A stretch of DNA of 64,000 nucleotides from Candidatus Saccharicenans subterraneus (GTDB lineage: Bacteria > Acidobacteriota > Aminicenantia > Aminicenantales > Saccharicenantaceae): NCBI GenBank assembly GCA_003426165.1, contig QUAH01000009.1, forward strand, positions 1 to 64,000, in the 5' to 3' direction. The notes beneath the pieces were generated by a model, which searched no databases, had not been told where the DNA came from, and saw only the letters and a list, made by a program, of their open reading frames with translations. Within the stretch, counting starts at the first letter, position 1; each line of letters opens with the position of its first letter. Shown here piece after piece: positions 61,594-64,000 of this stretch. The translations under genes were made by a program, and so were the position numbers.

Positions 61594-62844
61594 TTAAAAG
61601 TAGGTCGCCGGGAAAAGAAGGAGCATCTGCAGGACCCGGACCTTCTGCTCGAAATCTGGCTGGTAGCGTGGGGGCAGGGGTTCGGCTGGCTGGAATTTCC
61701 AGCTCAGGGGGTTGACGTACTTGCCGTGGTAGAGCAGCCGGTAATCAAGATGGGGACCGGTTGACTCCCCGCTCGAGCCAACGTAACCGATAACCTGCCC
61801 GCCTTCCACCCGGGCCCCGGTTTTAATACCGGCGGCCAGGGACTTCAGGTGCAGGTACATGGTTTCGTAGGCATTTTTGTGGCGAATCCTGACCATCCGG
61901 CCGGCGGCTCCATTCCAGCCGGCGAAGGTCACCACCCCGTCAGCCGTGGCCTGGACGGGAGTGCCGATGGGGGCGGCATAGTCTATTCCATAATGCGGCC
62001 GGTAAATCTTGCGGATGGGGTGGAGGCGGCTGGAACTGAAGCGGGAAGTAATCCGGGCGTAACGCAGGGGAGATTTCAGGAATTCCTTTCTGAGCGAACC
62101 GCCCCCGGCTTCAAAATAGTCGGCCTTTCCACTATCGGGAAAAGTGTAGCGGTAGGCTTCGAAGACCTGGTTCTTGTTCACGAAGCGGGCGGCCAGGATC
62201 GGGCCGTAACCGCTGAACTGGCCGTTGATATATTTTTTTTCGACCAGCAGCCGGAAGCTGTCGTCCTGGCGCAGGTCGACGTAGAAATCAATTACCCAGC
62301 CAAAAATCTCGGCCATCATCAGGGCCAGAAGATCCTGCTCGCCGGCCTGGTTGACGGCGGCAATCAGGGAGTCCTTGATAATTCCCTCCACCAGGACCAG
62401 TTGCCTGGTCACCGGGTGGGACTTGATGCTGGCCGAGGGCGGAGATTTGGTGAGGTCAACTTCCAGGTAGCGTTCGGGATCGAGGTCGAGCTGAAAAGCG
62501 GTATAGGACTCGCCCTGCCTGAGCAGCCTCAGCTTCTGACCGGCGGGAATCCTGGCCAGGTCGTAGACCTTCATGGTGGCTTCCCTGATTTCAATCACCC
62601 TGGAGGCCGAAAAACCGGCGGGAGCCAGGAGCTCGGTTATGGTCTTCCCGGCTGGAATGGTGAATTCCTCGGTTATGATTGGCGGAGCTTCGGGCTCTGT
62701 GCTGGCTTCGGGAACTTCGGGCCTGGCTGCCTGTTGGTCGGAGCTTCTGTTGATCAGCAGGAGGATGGTGAAGATGGCCAGAAGCAGTAGAATGATGGCC
62801 ACCGCCAGTGCTTTTTTCCGGTTGATCCTGGCTCTGGCTCTCAT
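61594..62844 (-). CDS. M23-family peptidoglycan endopeptidase-like protein
   Basis: The 416-residue protein has a basic start, a membrane helix or signal (about 12-32), an N-terminal region containing a LysM-like or OapA-type segment (TIPAGKTITELLAPAGFS), and a C-terminal LytM/M23 domain with the zinc ligands in PHYGIDYAAPIGTPV (H and D), LHLKS and GPHLDYRL (H). All ligands are present, so it should be active on cell-wall cross-links, as for MepM-like enzymes. The ATG at 62844 is taken; a TTG one codon upstream is the alternative. A two-gene spacing of 13 bp links it to pssA. Confidence 0.9.
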   Translation of the reverse strand: MRARARINRKKALAVAIILLLLAIFTILLLINRSSDQQAARPEVPEASTEPEAPPIITEEFTIPAGKTITELLAPAGFSASRVIEIREATMKVYDLARIPAGQKLRLLRQGESYTAFQLDLDPERYLEVDLTKSPPSASIKSHPVTRQLVLVEGIIKDSLIAAVNQAGEQDLLALMMAEIFGWVIDFYVDLRQDDSFRLLVEKKYINGQFSGYGPILAARFVNKNQVFEAYRYTFPDSGKADYFEAGGGSLRKEFLKSPLRYARITSRFSSSRLHPIRKIYRPHYGIDYAAPIGTPVQATADGVVTFAGWNGAAGRMVRIRHKNAYETMYLHLKSLAAGIKTGARVEGGQVIGYVGSSGESTGPHLDYRLLYHGKYVNPLSWKFQPAEPLPPRYQPDFEQKVRVLQMLLLFPATYF

Positions 62845-62857
62845 CAACTCAGCTGGA

Positions 62858-63640
62858 CTATTCCTTGAGGTCGGGGGATTTGTCGGGCTCGTGTTTTTCC
62901 GTCGCTATTCTGGTAACAGGCTTTCTTCTTAGCTTGAGCACCAGGAAATCCACCGGGCCATAGAGAACGTTAAGGGTGGTGAATAGCAACAGGAAGTATT
63001 TCGGACGAAAAAGCAGACCGGTCAGGACCACGGCCAGCAACAGGCCAGTCTTCATATCCACCGGCCGGTTGATGATAAAGGAGACAAAATTCCGGTAGCG
63101 CAGGGTGCTGATCATCAACAGACTGATTATTACCACCACGGCCGACAGGTAGAGGGCATTCAGGTCTTGATAGTTTGGCTCGGGGTGAAAAATAACCAGC
63201 GAGGCCAGGAAGATGGCTGCCGAGGGTACGGTCAGGCCCTGGTAAAAGCGCCGGTCTGGCAGGCTCTTGGTTCTGACGTTATAACGGGCCAGCCGCAACA
63301 GGCCGCCCACGATGAACAGAAAGCTGAAAAATATGCCGGCCGGTCCCAGAACTTTAAGACCCCAGAAGTACATCAGAAGAGAAGCGGCCGCGGCGAAAGA
63401 AATAGCATCGGCCAGAGAATCCAGCTGGATACCGAAATCAGAACTGGTCCTGGTGGCCCTGGCCACCAGGCCGTCCAGGCCGTCCAGCATGGCCGCGATT
63501 ATGATCCAGAGAGCCGCCCAGCGGTAGCGCCCGTAAAAGGTTGAAGTCAGGCTGAGAAAACCGAAGAAGACGTTGGTCAGGGTAAAAACACTGGGCAGAA
63601 AGTAGAGCCGGGGAACCGGTTGCTTAATTCTGACTTTCAT
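62858..63640 (-). CDS. pssA: CDP-diacylglycerol-serine O-phosphatidyltransferase
   Basis: Makes phosphatidylserine. The 260-residue membrane protein has about seven helices and the CDP-alcohol phosphotransferase motif DGLDGLVARATRTSSDFGIQLDSLADAISF (DGX2ARX8GX3DX3D), preceded by PSVFTLTNVFFGFLS. The gene overlaps the psd stop by 17 bp, so serine lipid synthesis and decarboxylation are coupled. The C-terminal 25 residues are charged. Confidence 0.95.
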   Translation of the reverse strand: MKVRIKQPVPRLYFLPSVFTLTNVFFGFLSLTSTFYGRYRWAALWIIIAAMLDGLDGLVARATRTSSDFGIQLDSLADAISFAAAASLLMYFWGLKVLGPAGIFFSFLFIVGGLLRLARYNVRTKSLPDRRFYQGLTVPSAAIFLASLVIFHPEPNYQDLNALYLSAVVVIISLLMISTLRYRNFVSFIINRPVDMKTGLLLAVVLTGLLFRPKYFLLLFTTLNVLYGPVDFLVLKLRRKPVTRIATEKHEPDKSPDLKE

Positions 63641-64000
63641 CTCTCCACTCTCCGATGATCGACAGGCCTCCTTTAACCTTCTGGTTCAGCCCGACTCTGA
63701 GCTCAACTTGTCCGGGCAGGTACAGGTCAACTCTCGAGCCGAAATACATCAGGCCGATTTTCTGACCGGCGGCCACCCTGTCTCCGGGCTTAACATAACA
63801 TTTTATCCGCCTGGCGGCAACCCCGACCATCTGCTTTAAGAAGATACGGCCTTTTTCTCCCCGGAGCAGCAGGCTGTTGGATTCATTCTGGCTGCTGGCT
63901 TCTTCCCGGTAGGCCGGGAAAAACTTGCCGGGCTGGTAATCAACTCTTATAACCTCGGCCGCCAGGGGAGAGCGGGTGAAATGAACGTCGAGCAGGGAGA
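63624..64000 (-). CDS. psd: phosphatidylserine decarboxylase (partial, runs off the window)
   Basis: Converts phosphatidylserine to phosphatidylethanolamine through a pyruvoyl group. The frame stays open to base 64000, giving about 125 codons of the C-terminal part: LDVHFTRSPLAAEV, YQPGKFFPAYREEASSQNESN, and near the end MYFGSRVDLYLP, where Gly-Ser is the self-cleavage site that forms pyruvoyl from Ser. The family is the short soluble-like type II form. The ATG inside the frame at 63830 is not the true start. Confidence 0.93.
   Translation of the reverse strand, partial: SLLDVHFTRSPLAAEVIRVDYQPGKFFPAYREEASSQNESNSLLLRGEKGRIFLKQMVGVAARRIKCYVKPGDRVAAGQKIGLMYFGSRVDLYLPGQVELRVGLNQKVKGGLSIIGEWRDESQN

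Noticed and set aside
1-64000. tRNA, rRNA or CRISPR arrays
   Set aside because: I looked in all intergenic gaps for tRNA arms (such as GTTCGAATC) and for regularly spaced repeats and saw none; a tRNAscan run would be needed to exclude them firmly.

Overview
The window comes from a Gram-negative bacterium with a GC-rich chromosome. The evidence is a type IV pilus secretin, several lipobox and signal-peptide proteins, and MurE with the DNPR motif that selects meso-diaminopimelate. MglA, PilMNOPQ, an archaeal-type fructose-1,6-bisphosphate aldolase/phosphatase and the gene style would fit an uncultured Acidobacteriota or Aminicenantes-like lineage. That placement is inference only. No rRNA, tRNA or CRISPR array was seen.

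Bases 1-5650 differ from everything else: visibly AT-rich (the line 2041-2100 counts 21 G+C of 60; the line 7201-7260 counts 34 of 60), with all six recognisable genes on the minus strand. In transcription order these are an orphan PD-(D/E)XK restriction-type nuclease, a three-helix membrane protein, a TIR-domain protein with a C-terminal membrane anchor, then DUF3800-like, DUF488 and dual-OB-like proteins. I read this as an acquired, defence-like island, perhaps built from two modules. Its left end holds an unidentified partial gene, a coding fragment and a 12-bp direct repeat.

From 5763 the chromosomal backbone begins. A plus-strand run holds a DUF465 protein, a dehydrogenase-like protein lacking its catalytic Cys, yicC, gmk, coaBC, a family 4 uracil-DNA glycosylase and a PriA with a degenerate motor. 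Facing it on the minus strand is coaD-pilMNOPQ plus a lipoprotein. Between 19.1 and 31.6 kb lie an exported Pcm, a large membrane protein with a degenerate spermidine-synthase-like domain, a phosphohexomutase with an FtsB-like partner, SppA, a secreted protein of unknown function, an RRM protein and a five-gene ECF sigma/anti-sigma operon. Three proteins of that operon end in the same small domain; the operon closes with a strong terminator.

Between 31.7 and 43.7 kb come an isocitrate-dehydrogenase-family gene, tsaB-rimI, truA with a SLOG-fold protein, mglA, yifB, an amino-acid permease, a B12/radical SAM protein, an exported acetamidase-family protein behind a perfect 24-bp palindrome, and hutI. 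The stretch 43.7-59.4 kb is a complete minus-strand division and wall (dcw) cluster reading mraZ-rsmH-ftsL-ftsI-murE-murF-mraY-murD-ftsW-murG-murC-ftsQ-ftsA-ftsZ, with hutI coupled to the end of ftsZ. It lacks murB and ddl. It is driven by a sigma70-type promoter whose MraZ box runs over the mraZ start codon. The right end holds a Nudix-DUF2007 fusion, the FBP aldolase/phosphatase, an M23 peptidase, pssA and a truncated psd.
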